From: Asticcacaulis sp. AC460
GTDB taxonomy: Bacteria; Pseudomonadota; Alphaproteobacteria; Caulobacterales; Caulobacteraceae
Length of the DNA: 64,000 nt
Assembly: GCF_000495795.1 (NCBI RefSeq)
Contig: NZ_AWGD01000008.1
Coordinates: 248,001 to 312,000, forward strand
Direction of reading: 5' to 3'
The position numbers were made by a program, and so were the translations under genes. The first letter of the stretch is position 1. Each line of letters starts with the position of its first letter. Positions 17,921-26,052 of this stretch are shown one piece after another. Below the pieces are notes generated by a model, which had not been told where the DNA came from, made no database searches, and saw nothing but the letters and a program-made list of their open reading frames with translations.

Positions 17921-17953
17921 AAGTCTCCGGTGAAACCACCGGAGACTTTTTTC
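17921..17953 (+). terminator. Rho-independent terminator after DAHP synthase, overlapping the next gene's Shine-Dalgarno
   Basis: A perfect 11-base stem AGTCTCCGGTG/CACCGGAGACT with a four-base loop is followed by a run of six T residues. The 3' arm contains GGAG nine bases before the ATG at 17954, so the same bases form both terminator stem and ribosome-binding site of the downstream peptidase gene. Confidence 0.9.
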
Positions 17954-20047
17954 ATGCGCATGATCCTGATGACCGCGGCAGCCTTGCTGGCGTTTCCGGC
18001 GATGGCGGCGGAGCCCCCGGTGGCAAAAAAGGTGCCTTATGAGGTCAAGGCGCCGTTCGGCGCCGTGCGCAACGACGACTATTACTGGCTGCGCGACGAC
18101 ACCCGCAAGAACGAGGAGATGCTGGCCTATCTGCGGGCGGAAAACGCCTATGCCGATACGGTCCTGGCTGACAGCAAGCCGCTGGCGGAAACGCTGTACA
18201 AGGAAGTCACCGCCCGCCTGGTACCCGACGATGCCAGCGTTCCGTATCTGAAAGGCGGCTACTGGTACTATACCCGCTATGTCGCCGGGAAGGACTATCC
18301 GGTCGTCGCGCGGCGCAAGGGCGAGATGACGGCGCCGGAAGAAATTCTGCTGGACCAGAATGCGATGGCGGAAGGCAAGGGCTATTTCCGCGTCGGCGCC
18401 TGGACGGTCAGCCCCGACAAGACGAAGATCGCCTGGGCCGAGGATACGGTCGGCCGTGGCCAGTACGGCCTGAAGGTCAAGACGATCGCCACAGGTGAAA
18501 TCCTCGACGCCAAGGTCAGCAATATCGAGGATATCGTCTGGTCCGACGACAACGCGACGATCTTCTATATCGACAAGGATCCGGTGACTCTGTTGTCCAA
18601 GCGGGTCAAGGCGCATGTGATCGGCAGCGAAGCGGCGGCGGACCGCCTGGTCTACGAAGAAGCCGACGACAGCTATTACATCTCGCTGGGCCGCACGACT
18701 TCCGACGAGTATGTCTGCATCTATCTTCATGCGACCGTCAGCGACGAGCAGCGCTGCGCGCCGGCCGTAGGCGGAGACTTTGCCGTCATAGCCCCGCGTG
18801 AACGTGAGTTCCTGTACACGGCCGATCATGTCACCGGCCGCTGGGTGATCCGCACCAACTGGCAGGCGAAGAACTATCGCCTGATGACCCAGGCCGACAC
18901 ATTGGGCTTCGGCGATCGGTCGAAATGGACCGATCTGGTCGCGGTTAGCGACGATGTTTTCATTGAAAACTTCCAGCCCTTCGACGGCTTTGTCGCCATC
19001 GAGGAGCGGGTAGGGGGCAATAAGCGCCTGCGTACCCTGACCATGGCGGGCGTGTCGACGCCGGTTAAAAGCGATGAGCCGGCCTACGTCATGGGGCTGA
19101 ACGTCAATCCCGATCCGGCGACGGATTGGGTTCGCTATTCGTATGGTTCGCTGACCACGCCGGACACCGTCTATGAGACCAATGTCAAGACCGGTGAGCG
19201 CCGCACCCTGAAGGTCCAGCCGGTGCCGGGCTATGATGCCTCGCAGTACACGACCGAACGGGTCTGGGCCACGGCCCGCGACGGCACCAAGATTCCGGTT
19301 TCGCTGGTCTACAAGAAGGGCTTCAAAAAGGACGGCACAGCGGCCGTCTATCAGATCGGTTATGGCGCCTACGGGGCGTCGTCCGACCCGTCGTTCAACC
19401 CGATGTTCCCCAGCTTGCTCGACCGCGGCGTTGTGGTGGCGATAGCCCATATCCGCGGCGGCCAGGAGATGGGCCGGCAGTGGTACGACGATGGCCATCT
19501 GATGAACAAGATGAACAGCTTCACCGACTTCATCGACGTCACGCGCTACCTGGTCGACCAGAAATTCGCCGCGCCGAAGCGCGTGGCCGGTTTCGGCCGC
19601 AGCGCCGGCGGGTTGCTGATGGGGGCGGTGGCCAATATGGCGCCGCAGGATTACGGTGTCATCGTCACCCAGGTGCCCTTCGTCGATGCGGTGACGACCA
19701 TGCTGGACGCCTCGATCCCGCTGACCACCAACGAATACGACGAGTGGGGCAATCCGGAACAGAAGCCCTTCTACGACTATATGATGACCTATTCGCCGTA
19801 CGATAATGTCACGGCCCAGGCCTATCCGCCGATCTATGTCTCGACGGGTTTGTGGGACAGCCAGGTGCAGTACTACGAGCCGACCAAGTGGGTGGCGAAA
19901 CTACGCGCGACAAAGACGGGCGATGCGCCCTTGGTCTATCGCGTCAATATGGAGGCCGGCCACGGTGGCAAGTCGGGCCGCTTCCGTCGCTGGGAGGAAC
20001 TGTCCGAGGCCATGGCGTTTGCGATGAAGCAGTTGAAGGTGGAGTAG
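17954..20047 (+). CDS. ptrB: Exported oligopeptidase B-type S9 peptidase
   Basis: A 697-residue prolyl-oligopeptidase-family serine peptidase. Residues 1-18 are a signal peptide ending AMAAEP, then a propeller domain starting VPYEVKAPFGAVRNDDYYWLR, then the hydrolase domain with FGRSAGG (nucleophile Ser), IAHIRGGQEMGRQWY, and the final His in EAGHGGKSGR. The RSAGG and IRGG features place it with oligopeptidase B, which cuts after Lys or Arg in short peptides; the signal peptide points to the periplasm. The frame is open upstream but earlier starts lie inside the terminator. The ATG at 17954 is served by GGAG in the terminator stem. Confidence 0.9.
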   Translation: MRMILMTAAALLAFPAMAAEPPVAKKVPYEVKAPFGAVRNDDYYWLRDDTRKNEEMLAYLRAENAYADTVLADSKPLAETLYKEVTARLVPDDASVPYLKGGYWYYTRYVAGKDYPVVARRKGEMTAPEEILLDQNAMAEGKGYFRVGAWTVSPDKTKIAWAEDTVGRGQYGLKVKTIATGEILDAKVSNIEDIVWSDDNATIFYIDKDPVTLLSKRVKAHVIGSEAAADRLVYEEADDSYYISLGRTTSDEYVCIYLHATVSDEQRCAPAVGGDFAVIAPREREFLYTADHVTGRWVIRTNWQAKNYRLMTQADTLGFGDRSKWTDLVAVSDDVFIENFQPFDGFVAIEERVGGNKRLRTLTMAGVSTPVKSDEPAYVMGLNVNPDPATDWVRYSYGSLTTPDTVYETNVKTGERRTLKVQPVPGYDASQYTTERVWATARDGTKIPVSLVYKKGFKKDGTAAVYQIGYGAYGASSDPSFNPMFPSLLDRGVVVAIAHIRGGQEMGRQWYDDGHLMNKMNSFTDFIDVTRYLVDQKFAAPKRVAGFGRSAGGLLMGAVANMAPQDYGVIVTQVPFVDAVTTMLDASIPLTTNEYDEWGNPEQKPFYDYMMTYSPYDNVTAQAYPPIYVSTGLWDSQVQYYEPTKWVAKLRATKTGDAPLVYRVNMEAGHGGKSGRFRRWEELSEAMAFAMKQLKVE

Positions 20048-20103
20048 CTGCCAGTTCCTGACCGCGATTGCCCTATACTGCGACTTCGGTTACAGGAGCG
20101 ACC

Positions 20104-21501
20104 ATGTCGGGATTGCGATCACTGTTGAACCCTGAGGTAAGGGCGGCGTTTGCCGCCCTTTATCGTCTGTCATGGCCGGTCGTCCTGTCGCGCCTGGGCT
20201 TCATGCTGATGGGGCTGATGGATACCCTGGTCGTCGGGCACTATTCCGCCGCCGAACTGGGCTACCACTCCCTGGCCTGGGCCCCGACCAGCGTCTTTCT
20301 GGTGACCTCCATCGGCTTGCTGGTCGGGGTGCAGGTCAAGACCGCCCACTTCGTCGGTGCCGACGAACCGCATCGCATCGGCGGCGCCTTTCAGCGCGGC
20401 ATGGTCTACGCCATCATCCTGGGCTTCCTGTCGATGATCCTGCTGGTCCTGGCGGGACCGGCCCTTCTGAAGGCCACCATCCAGCCCGGCATCGCTACGG
20501 GCGCCTCCGGGCCGCTGATCGTCTTTGCTTTGTCCATGCCGTTCTACATGCTGGCCGTGGCCGGTTCGGAATTCCTCGAAGGCCTGGGCAGGACCCGGCC
20601 CGGCATGGTCTTCACCTGGAGCGGCAATGTCGTCAACGTCGCCTTGCTGCTGGTCCTGGTGCCCGGCATCGTCAAGATTCCCGGCATCGACAGCGATGGC
20701 GCCATGGGGGCCGCCATCTCGACCCTGGTGGCGCGAATCCTGGTGACCATCGCCATCCTGGCCTATGTCTTCACCCTGAAACAGGTGAAGACCTACAACC
20801 TGCTGGGCCGTCATGCCCCGGATCCTCAGGGCGCGCGCGAACAGCGCCAGATCGGTTATGCCGCCGGCGCCTCCTATTTCATCGAAGTGACGGCCTTTGC
20901 CGCCATGACCTTTTTCGCCGGCCGGATTTCCGAAGCCGCCGTTGCCGTCTGGGCAATTATCCTGAACTTCGCCAGCCTGGTCTTCATGGTGCCCATGGGG
21001 CTGGCCATAGGTTGCTCTGTCCTGGTCGGCCGCGCCTATGGCGCCGAAGACTCCGCCGGCATGGCGCGGATGGGTCGGGTCAGCTTCCTGTCGGCAGCTG
21101 GTTTCATGATGCTGGTCGTGCTGACCGTGCTGACAGGATCGTCGTGGCTGGCGGCCGGCTATACGTCGGATGCCGCACTGATCACCGGCGTCCAGGCGGC
21201 GTTGCTGCTGTCATGCCTGTTTTTCGTGCCCGACGGTGTCCAGGTGGTTGCCGCCCAGGCTTTGCGCGCCCGCCACGATGTCTTGATCGCGCCGGTGCTG
21301 CACTATGTTAGCTACGGCCTGTTCATGCTGCCTTTGGGCTATCTCTTCTCGCTGCACTGGGGGCAGGGCGTGCCAGGCCTGATCTATGCCTGCGCCGTGG
21401 CGAGCTGGATCTCGGCGACCCTGCTGGTGGCGCGGTTCTTCTGGCTCGACAAAAAAGCGGCAGCCCTCTCGACAGACGCCGCCTGCGCACCTAATAAGTA
21501 A
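20104..21501 (+). CDS. MATE-family multidrug/cation exporter
   Basis: A 465-residue inner-membrane protein with twelve predicted hydrophobic segments in two homologous halves, as in NorM-type exporters that use Na+ or H+ gradients to expel cationic compounds. LSWPVVLSRLGFMLMGLMDTL and VGHYSAAELG are the N-terminal MATE signature; the mirrored part begins near EVTAFAAMTFFAGRISEAAVA. I use ATG 20104, which has AGGAG before it, rather than an earlier in-frame start without one. It is 56 bases after the peptidase and 21 bases before the SDR gene, so the three may be cotranscribed in part. Confidence 0.88.
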   Translation: MSGLRSLLNPEVRAAFAALYRLSWPVVLSRLGFMLMGLMDTLVVGHYSAAELGYHSLAWAPTSVFLVTSIGLLVGVQVKTAHFVGADEPHRIGGAFQRGMVYAIILGFLSMILLVLAGPALLKATIQPGIATGASGPLIVFALSMPFYMLAVAGSEFLEGLGRTRPGMVFTWSGNVVNVALLLVLVPGIVKIPGIDSDGAMGAAISTLVARILVTIAILAYVFTLKQVKTYNLLGRHAPDPQGAREQRQIGYAAGASYFIEVTAFAAMTFFAGRISEAAVAVWAIILNFASLVFMVPMGLAIGCSVLVGRAYGAEDSAGMARMGRVSFLSAAGFMMLVVLTVLTGSSWLAAGYTSDAALITGVQAALLLSCLFFVPDGVQVVAAQALRARHDVLIAPVLHYVSYGLFMLPLGYLFSLHWGQGVPGLIYACAVASWISATLLVARFFWLDKKAAALSTDAACAPNK

Positions 21502-21522
21502 TATAATTACAAGGAGGCGACG

Positions 21523-22290
21523 ATGCTGGATGATTTGCAGGGCAAGCTGGTTTTGATCACGGGGGCCAGCACCGGCATTGGCGCGGCCGTCGCCCAGGCC
21601 TTTGCCGCCAAGGGCGCCAGGGTCGCCATCCACTACAATTCCAGCCGTGACGCCGCGCAGACCGTAGCCGACCTGATCGGGGCTGACGGTGGCGAAGCCC
21701 ATCTGATCCAGGCCGACCTGATGAACGCGCCCGACAGCGTCCGCGACGTCGTCGCCGAAGCCGGACATAAACTCGGCGGGTTGGACATCCTGGTCAACAA
21801 TGCCGGCGCCCTGGTGGCGCGCAAGCTGCTGATGGAGTGGGATGACGGCTTCTACGACAATGTCATGGACCTGAACCTGCGCTGCGTCATCGCCGGCACC
21901 CAGGCGGCCGTTCCGCTGATGGAAGCGCGTGGCGGCGGAGCCGTGATCAATGTCGGCTCGATCGCCGGCAGCAATGGTGGCGGTCCGGGCTCAGGCCTTT
22001 ATGCCACGGCCAAGGCGGCGGTGCACAACCTGACGCGCCATATGGCGACCGACCTGGCCAAGAAGAACATCCGGGTCAATGCCATTGCGCCGGGTGTGAT
22101 TGGTACGCCGTTCCATGCGATGACCCCGGCCGATCGAATGGAGGCCATGCGCAACTCGGTGCCCATGGGCCGCGTCGGCACGCCGGACGATTGCGTCGGA
22201 CCGGTCCTGTTCCTGGCGTCTGCGATGAGCGGCTACGTCACCGGCCAGATCCTGCACGTCAATGGCGGCCAGTACTACGGCGGCTCCTAA
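21523..22290 (+). CDS. Short-chain dehydrogenase/reductase
   Basis: A 255-residue classical [18 protein letters not shown] binds NAD(P), ILVNNAG follows, and the catalytic Ser, Tyr and Lys are in NVGSIAGS and LYATAKAA; the C-terminal [11 protein letters not shown] closes the fold. The enzyme oxidises or reduces a hydroxyl/keto group, but substrate is not deducible; the pattern is close to glucose dehydrogenase or 3-oxoacyl reductase relatives. AAGGAGG precedes the ATG at ideal spacing. Its stop overlaps that of the convergent UPF0060 gene. Confidence 0.9.
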   Translation: MLDDLQGKLVLITGASTGIGAAVAQAFAAKGARVAIHYNSSRDAAQTVADLIGADGGEAHLIQADLMNAPDSVRDVVAEAGHKLGGLDILVNNAGALVARKLLMEWDDGFYDNVMDLNLRCVIAGTQAAVPLMEARGGGAVINVGSIAGSNGGGPGSGLYATAKAAVHNLTRHMATDLAKKNIRVNAIAPGVIGTPFHAMTPADRMEAMRNSVPMGRVGTPDDCVGPVLFLASAMSGYVTGQILHVNGGQYYGGS

Positions 22291-22613
22291 GCCGACCGCG
22301 GACCGAATAGGATCATCGCCGACCCGGCCAGGCACAGCACCAGCCCGCCCAGGTCCCAAAGATCGGGACGCTGCTTTTCCATCAGCCACATCCAACCGAT
22401 CGACGCGGCGATATAGATGGCGCCGTAGGCTGCATAGGCCCGGCCGGCGGCCGAACTGTCGATCAGAGTCAACAGCCACGCGAAAGCGCCTAGGCATAGC
22501 GCGCCGGGCACCAGCCACCACGGCGACCGGCCCAGCTTCAGTACGGCCCACAGGCTGTAGCAGCCGGCGATTTCGCAGAGGGCGGCCAGGACATAGACGG
22601 CAAGGGCTTTCAT
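22287..22613 (-). CDS. UPF0060 small membrane protein (YnfA-like)
   Basis: A 108-residue protein, the usual length for this family, with four hydrophobic segments. [20 protein letters not shown] at the N terminus and [20 protein letters not shown] are typical, resembling one half of small multidrug-resistance transporters. The ATG at 22613 is used; upstream codons in the same frame belong to the neighbouring gene's region. It starts four bases after the stop of the MerF-like gene, suggesting one transcript. Function is not established for the family; export of small cations is a guess. Confidence 0.85.
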   Translation of the reverse strand: MKALAVYVLAALCEIAGCYSLWAVLKLGRSPWWLVPGALCLGAFAWLLTLIDSSAAGRAYAAYGAIYIAASIGWMWLMEKQRPDLWDLGGLVLCLAGSAMILFGPRSA

Positions 22614-22617
22614 GTCC

Positions 22618-22869
22618 CTACCTTGCCTGCGGGTCGTGGTGCTTGCAACCGCAACTTCCGTCATGGGCGCAGGCCTTGCGCGGCTTGAGCACCAGATAGA
22701 GTCCAAAACCCGACAGCGCCACCAGAGGCAGGGCGCACACCAGAACCTCAAGGCTCACCCCGGCCAACCGGAGCCCAACAAGGGTTACCCCGGACACGGT
22801 GGGGATCAGGAACAGCAGGGCGCAGCAGCCCAGGCATGCCGCGATAACGGCGAGGATGGCTTTTTTCAT
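22618..22869 (-). CDS. MerF-like small cysteine-rich membrane protein
   Basis: An 83-residue protein with two hydrophobic segments (about 3-23 and 40-61). Cys12, Cys15 and Cys16 lie in the first segment and Cys67, Cys73 and Cys75 in a short C-terminal tail [12 protein letters not shown]. Size, topology and the paired cysteines resemble MerF/MerT-type mercury importers, but I cannot confirm the metal. It is divergent from a MerR-family regulator across a 73-base region holding a perfect operator palindrome, and leads into the UPF0060 gene. No mercuric reductase is nearby. I use ATG 22869 with GGAG nine bases upstream. Confidence 0.6.
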   Translation of the reverse strand: MKKAILAVIAACLGCCALLFLIPTVSGVTLVGLRLAGVSLEVLVCALPLVALSGFGLYLVLKPRKACAHDGSCGCKHHDPQAR

Positions 22870-22908
22870 GCAATTGCACTCCGAAAGGGTTGATGTCATC
22901 CGTGTCCG

Positions 22909-22927
22909 ACCTCAAGTTACTTGAGGT
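22909..22927. promoter_or_regulatory. MerR-type operator palindrome
   Basis: ACCTCAAGT and ACTTGAGGT form a perfect inverted repeat with one central base, lying between the divergent MerF-like and merR-type genes. The arms match the CCTCAAGT/ACTTGAGG form seen for SoxR and metal-responsive MerR relatives, which bind between stretched -35 and -10 elements. It is 16 bases before the regulator ATG. Confidence 0.8.
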
Positions 22928-22942
22928 TCAAGGAAAAAATGC

Positions 22943-23332
22943 ATGTTCACCATCGGCGTTCTGGCGCGCAAAGCGCAATGTTCCGTCCCAACCGTCCGTT
23001 ACTACGAAGCGCAGGGCTTGATGCCGCCGGCGGAACGACGGGAGAGCGGCCATCGCGTCTATGGCCGGGCCGACTTGGCGCGGTTGGTGATGATCCGCCG
23101 GCTGCGCGATCTTGATGTGCCGCTGGAGCGGGTTAAATCCCTGCTGGCCCTGGAGGCCAATGGCAAGCCGTGCGCCGAAACCCTGGCATTTTTTCAGGAG
23201 CAGCGCGACGCGATACGGCAACGGATAGAGGCCTTAAAAGACCTCGACCTCACCTTGTCCCTGCACATGGCGAACTGCCAGGCCGGCTGCCTGCCGGCCA
23301 ATGGCCCGTGTGACCTCTATAGCGCTATTTAG
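22943..23332 (+). CDS. MerR-family metal-type transcriptional regulator
   Basis: A 129-residue regulator. The N-terminal winged helix starts FTIGVLARKAQCSVPTVRYYE and is followed by the long dimerisation helix. Cys77 at the start of that helix and Cys112, Cys116 and Cys123 in a CQAGC...GPC C-terminal loop are placed like the thiolate ligands of metal sensors such as MerR, CadR or ZntR, so it probably senses a soft or divalent metal rather than redox state. Only the divergent MerF-like gene and the operator palindrome are linked to it. AAGGA lies before the ATG. Its stop overlaps that of the next convergent gene. Confidence 0.85.
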   Translation: MFTIGVLARKAQCSVPTVRYYEAQGLMPPAERRESGHRVYGRADLARLVMIRRLRDLDVPLERVKSLLALEANGKPCAETLAFFQEQRDAIRQRIEALKDLDLTLSLHMANCQAGCLPANGPCDLYSAI

Positions 23333-24222
23333 GCGCCCAGGATCCAGCCTTCATCGCTAGCGGCCAGGGCGACATCGGTCTCGCTCAGGCTCTTGGGCGC
23401 GCTGAACAGCCCGTCCAGGTTCCCCTTGTCATCCAGGTCGGCCAGGGCTTGCGCCGTGAACCGCACCGCCGCCGCGTCCTTGACCTCGCCGGTCGTTGCT
23501 TCGCCTTCGAACATTGGCGGATAGACCTCGGCCACGACCGTATTGACGCCGTCCAGTTCCAGCGTACCGAAGCCGGTCTGCAACGGCCACAGCCGCGCCT
23601 TGTCGCCCAGGTGCTCCAGCAGCGAACGCACCGCTACGATCCCCAGCATGGCGACACCACCGGCGACACCGGCGCCGTGCATCTGCCACAGGCTCTTGGG
23701 CAGGGCGGCCTTCTTGATCTTGCCGGTCAGCGCTTCTTCGGTAAGGCGGAATTCCGGGAAGTCGCCGAACGAGTCCGGCTTCAGCGTCGACAGCCACTTC
23801 TGCGAGGCGTTCTTGGGCGCCCCCCAGAACGGCCAGGCTTCATCGGTGATCAGCCGGTTGATCTTGGCGGCGACCTGGAAGCGGTTGTTGGTGTTGTCGG
23901 CCTTGTCGACGATGTTCTTGGCCAGGAAGTCCCACAAGCCCTTCCAGCCATTCAGTTGCAAACGGCCGGCGGTGCCGCGGACAAAGCCCAGCGGGAAGCC
24001 AAAACCGAGGAAGATCCGGTCGCCGCGCTTGTGCAGGTCGGCCAGGATGGCGCGCAACACGGTTTGCGCCTCGGCGCGGGTAGCCGGGTTATGGGTCTCG
24101 TACGACAGGCGGAAGCGGACGTCACGCTTCATGACGCCGATCCATACCGAGGATTCGCCGGTCTTCTTGCCTTCGGCGGCGCTGTAGTCGACGATTACAT
24201 AGGCCCCAAAAAGACGCTGCAC
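23329..24222 (-). CDS. Uncharacterised 297-residue protein
   Basis: I do not recognise a defined function. The N terminus AYVIVDYSAAEG followed by a second strand and then GFGFPLGF suggests an RNase H-like fold such as that of DUF429 proteins, which also begin with a D-x-S acidic strand; I also recall similar alphaproteobacterial proteins annotated loosely around molybdopterin or cobalamin metabolism, but no such genes are here. The start is GTG 24222, with AGGGAG six bases before it; upstream in-frame sequence is not protein-like. The gene stands alone, convergent with the MerR gene and divergent from an oxidoreductase. Confidence 0.55.
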   Translation of the reverse strand: MQRLFGAYVIVDYSAAEGKKTGESSVWIGVMKRDVRFRLSYETHNPATRAEAQTVLRAILADLHKRGDRIFLGFGFPLGFVRGTAGRLQLNGWKGLWDFLAKNIVDKADNTNNRFQVAAKINRLITDEAWPFWGAPKNASQKWLSTLKPDSFGDFPEFRLTEEALTGKIKKAALPKSLWQMHGAGVAGGVAMLGIVAVRSLLEHLGDKARLWPLQTGFGTLELDGVNTVVAEVYPPMFEGEATTGEVKDAAAVRFTAQALADLDDKGNLDGLFSAPKSLSETDVALAASDEGWILGA

Positions 24223-24423
24223 GAATGACTCCCTGACATGGCGGGTCGCGGCAAGGCCTGCCGCAAAGTGCTCGCTTGTAACGCGATTGCGAAAGGGCAC
24301 AAAGCGCTTTGTGCCGGGATCACAGGGCTGTGCACAGTTTATGTGTGTGGTTTCTATTCCATTTTTGCTGCAAAGCGGTCTAGATATGCCGCCGGGCGGG
24401 GGAAGCGCAGGGAAGAGAATGGC

Positions 24424-25356
24424 ATGACCAAGGTGTTGCGTGCAGGTGTTGCGGGTGCGGGCGTGTTCGGCGGGTATCACGCCAACAAGTACAAGCAGGC
24501 TTCCGATATCGATTTCGTCGGCATTTACGATCTGGACATCGAACGTGCGCGCACCGCGGCGTCGGCCCATGGCGTCCAGGCGTTCGACGATCTCGACGCC
24601 TTCTTGGCCGCGGTCGATGTCGTCACCATTGCGACACCGGCCTTTGCTCATGCTTCGGTCGCCCTGCCGGCGCTGGAAAAGGGTATTCACGTCTACACCG
24701 AAAAGCCCCTGGCCGTGGCGTCACGCGATGGCGAGGCCATGGTGGCTCTGGCCGAGGAAAAAGGGCTCGTCCTGGCCTGCGGCCATCAGGAACGCGCTGT
24801 CTTCGAAGCCATGGGGCTCTATGATGTGCCGGAAAAGCCGCTGCAGCTTGAAGCCGTCCGCAACGGCACAGCGTCGAGTCGTAATCTCGATGTGTCGGTG
24901 GTTCTGGACTTGATGATCCACGACCTGGACCTGGCCATAAGCCTGGCGGGCTGCGAGGCCGGTGGTTTGCAGGCGGCTGGCCGCCGGCGTGGGGACGAAG
25001 GCTATTCCGCGGTCGGTGGCGATGAAGTCGACGCCGAAGTCGATTTCGAAAACGGTATGAAGGCGGTGTTCAAGGCGTCGCGCATGGCGGACGAGCGGGA
25101 GCGGACCATGCGGATTGTTTATCCGTCGGGCACGGTCTTTATCGACCTGCTGAACCGCAAGTTCGAGAACGGCACGCCGTTTGCTTTGAATGCTGACTTT
25201 GCCGAAGCCGATATCGCCCGCGACCCGCTGGGCACCAGTGTCTTCCGGTTCCTGGACACGGTGCGCGGCGTGCGCGAACGGCCTTTGTGCACCGGCGCAG
25301 AGGCGCTGCAGGCCCTGGAGCTTGGCTTTGCCATCGACGAGGATGTGGCGTTCTGA
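24424..25356 (+). CDS. Gfo/Idh/MocA-family oxidoreductase
   Basis: A 310-residue NAD(P)-dependent oxidoreductase. Residues 5-20 (AGVAGAGVFGGYHANK) form the Rossmann loop and VYTEKPLAV contains the EKP motif whose Lys is catalytic; HDLDLAISL near residue 160 begins the C-terminal substrate domain. Relatives oxidise sugars, inositols or biliverdin, and the substrate cannot be named here. The ATG at 24424 is preceded by GGGAAGAG; longer in-frame starts lie in the promoter region of the neighbour. A 425-base non-coding region with nested inverted repeats follows its stop. Confidence 0.85.
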   Translation: MTKVLRAGVAGAGVFGGYHANKYKQASDIDFVGIYDLDIERARTAASAHGVQAFDDLDAFLAAVDVVTIATPAFAHASVALPALEKGIHVYTEKPLAVASRDGEAMVALAEEKGLVLACGHQERAVFEAMGLYDVPEKPLQLEAVRNGTASSRNLDVSVVLDLMIHDLDLAISLAGCEAGGLQAAGRRRGDEGYSAVGGDEVDAEVDFENGMKAVFKASRMADERERTMRIVYPSGTVFIDLLNRKFENGTPFALNADFAEADIARDPLGTSVFRFLDTVRGVRERPLCTGAEALQALELGFAIDEDVAF

Positions 25357-25781
25357 CGTAAGGAAGATGGACCACGGACCACACCAAAACGCCGCTGCGC
25401 GGCGACACGGAAAACACTAAAATTTAGCGCTGATGCGCGCGAAGCGCCTTCACATTGGTGACAATTCGCAGACGATTCAAGCGTTTACGATGTTCATCTG
25501 GCTTCTCTGGCTTATCTGTGGACAACCTTTTACGAGGGTTCCGCCACGACGAAGGCCGGGATTTCGCCCGGCAACGGAGCCGTGGAAGCATCGCATTTTT
25601 TGTCCACAGATAAGCCAGATAAGCCAGATGGACGGCGCTTAAGCGCATTCCTTCCAAGGGACAGGCGTATCTTTTGAGGCGCTTCGCGCGGGAGATACTT
25701 CACCCGGAATTCAGTGATTTCCGTGCCGTCGCGCAGCGGCGTTTCCGTGTGGTCCGTGGTCAATCTTCTTAGATCAGGCCG
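25357..25781. repeat. Large nested inverted-repeat region
   Basis: This gene-free stretch is almost wholly made of inverted repeats. Outer arms lie at about 25363-25448 and 25674-25771 and share GACCACGGACCACAC, an ACGCCGCTGCGCG block and GCGCGAAGCGCC. Inner arms at 25492-25525 and 25600-25633 pair with two or three mismatches around CTGGCTTATCTGTGGACAA. A central hairpin GCCGGG/CCCGGC spans 25555-25572. No protein of convincing composition is encoded. Confidence 0.85.
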
Positions 25782-25958
25782 CTAATGCGACTGGCCTTTG
25801 AACACGATCCCGAACACCAGGACGCCGAACGCTCCGGCCATCAGCCAGTACTGATACTCCGTCAGGTACTGGACCTCCTGGAAACGGCCGACCAAGCTGG
25901 CTATGGCAAGCGCCACGGACACGAAGAACAACAACAATGTGAAAGCCGACAGCTTCAT
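25782..25958 (-). CDS. Small two-span membrane protein
   Basis: A 58-residue hydrophobic protein with predicted membrane segments LSAFTLLLFFVSVALAIASL and WLMAGAFGVLVFGIVF joined by a short polar loop. It resembles no family I can name. A GTG at 25979 would give 65 residues; the ATG at 25958 is chosen because it begins directly before the first membrane segment, but neither start has a strong ribosome-binding site. It lies between the inverted-repeat region and nnrU, separated from the latter by about 100 bases. Confidence 0.5.
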   Translation of the reverse strand: MKLSAFTLLLFFVSVALAIASLVGRFQEVQYLTEYQYWLMAGAFGVLVFGIVFKGQSH

Positions 25959-26052
25959 CGTCCTAACGTACCCACCCACGCATCTGTTTCTCAGACCTTA
26001 ACGACTATTTGTTCAAACATTTGTGACAAGATCAACAGGTTTTCGCACCCGC

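Noticed and set aside
17222-19498. A 758-codon minus-strand frame opposite DAHP synthase and oligopeptidase
   Set aside because: Both plus-strand genes are unmistakable. The antisense translation has no recognisable motif and typical shadow composition rich in Arg, Asp and Gly.
25357-25781. An insertion sequence or integron site
   Set aside because: Inverted arms exist, but no transposase or integrase is encoded, and I see no target duplication at the ends. I list it as a nested repeat only.
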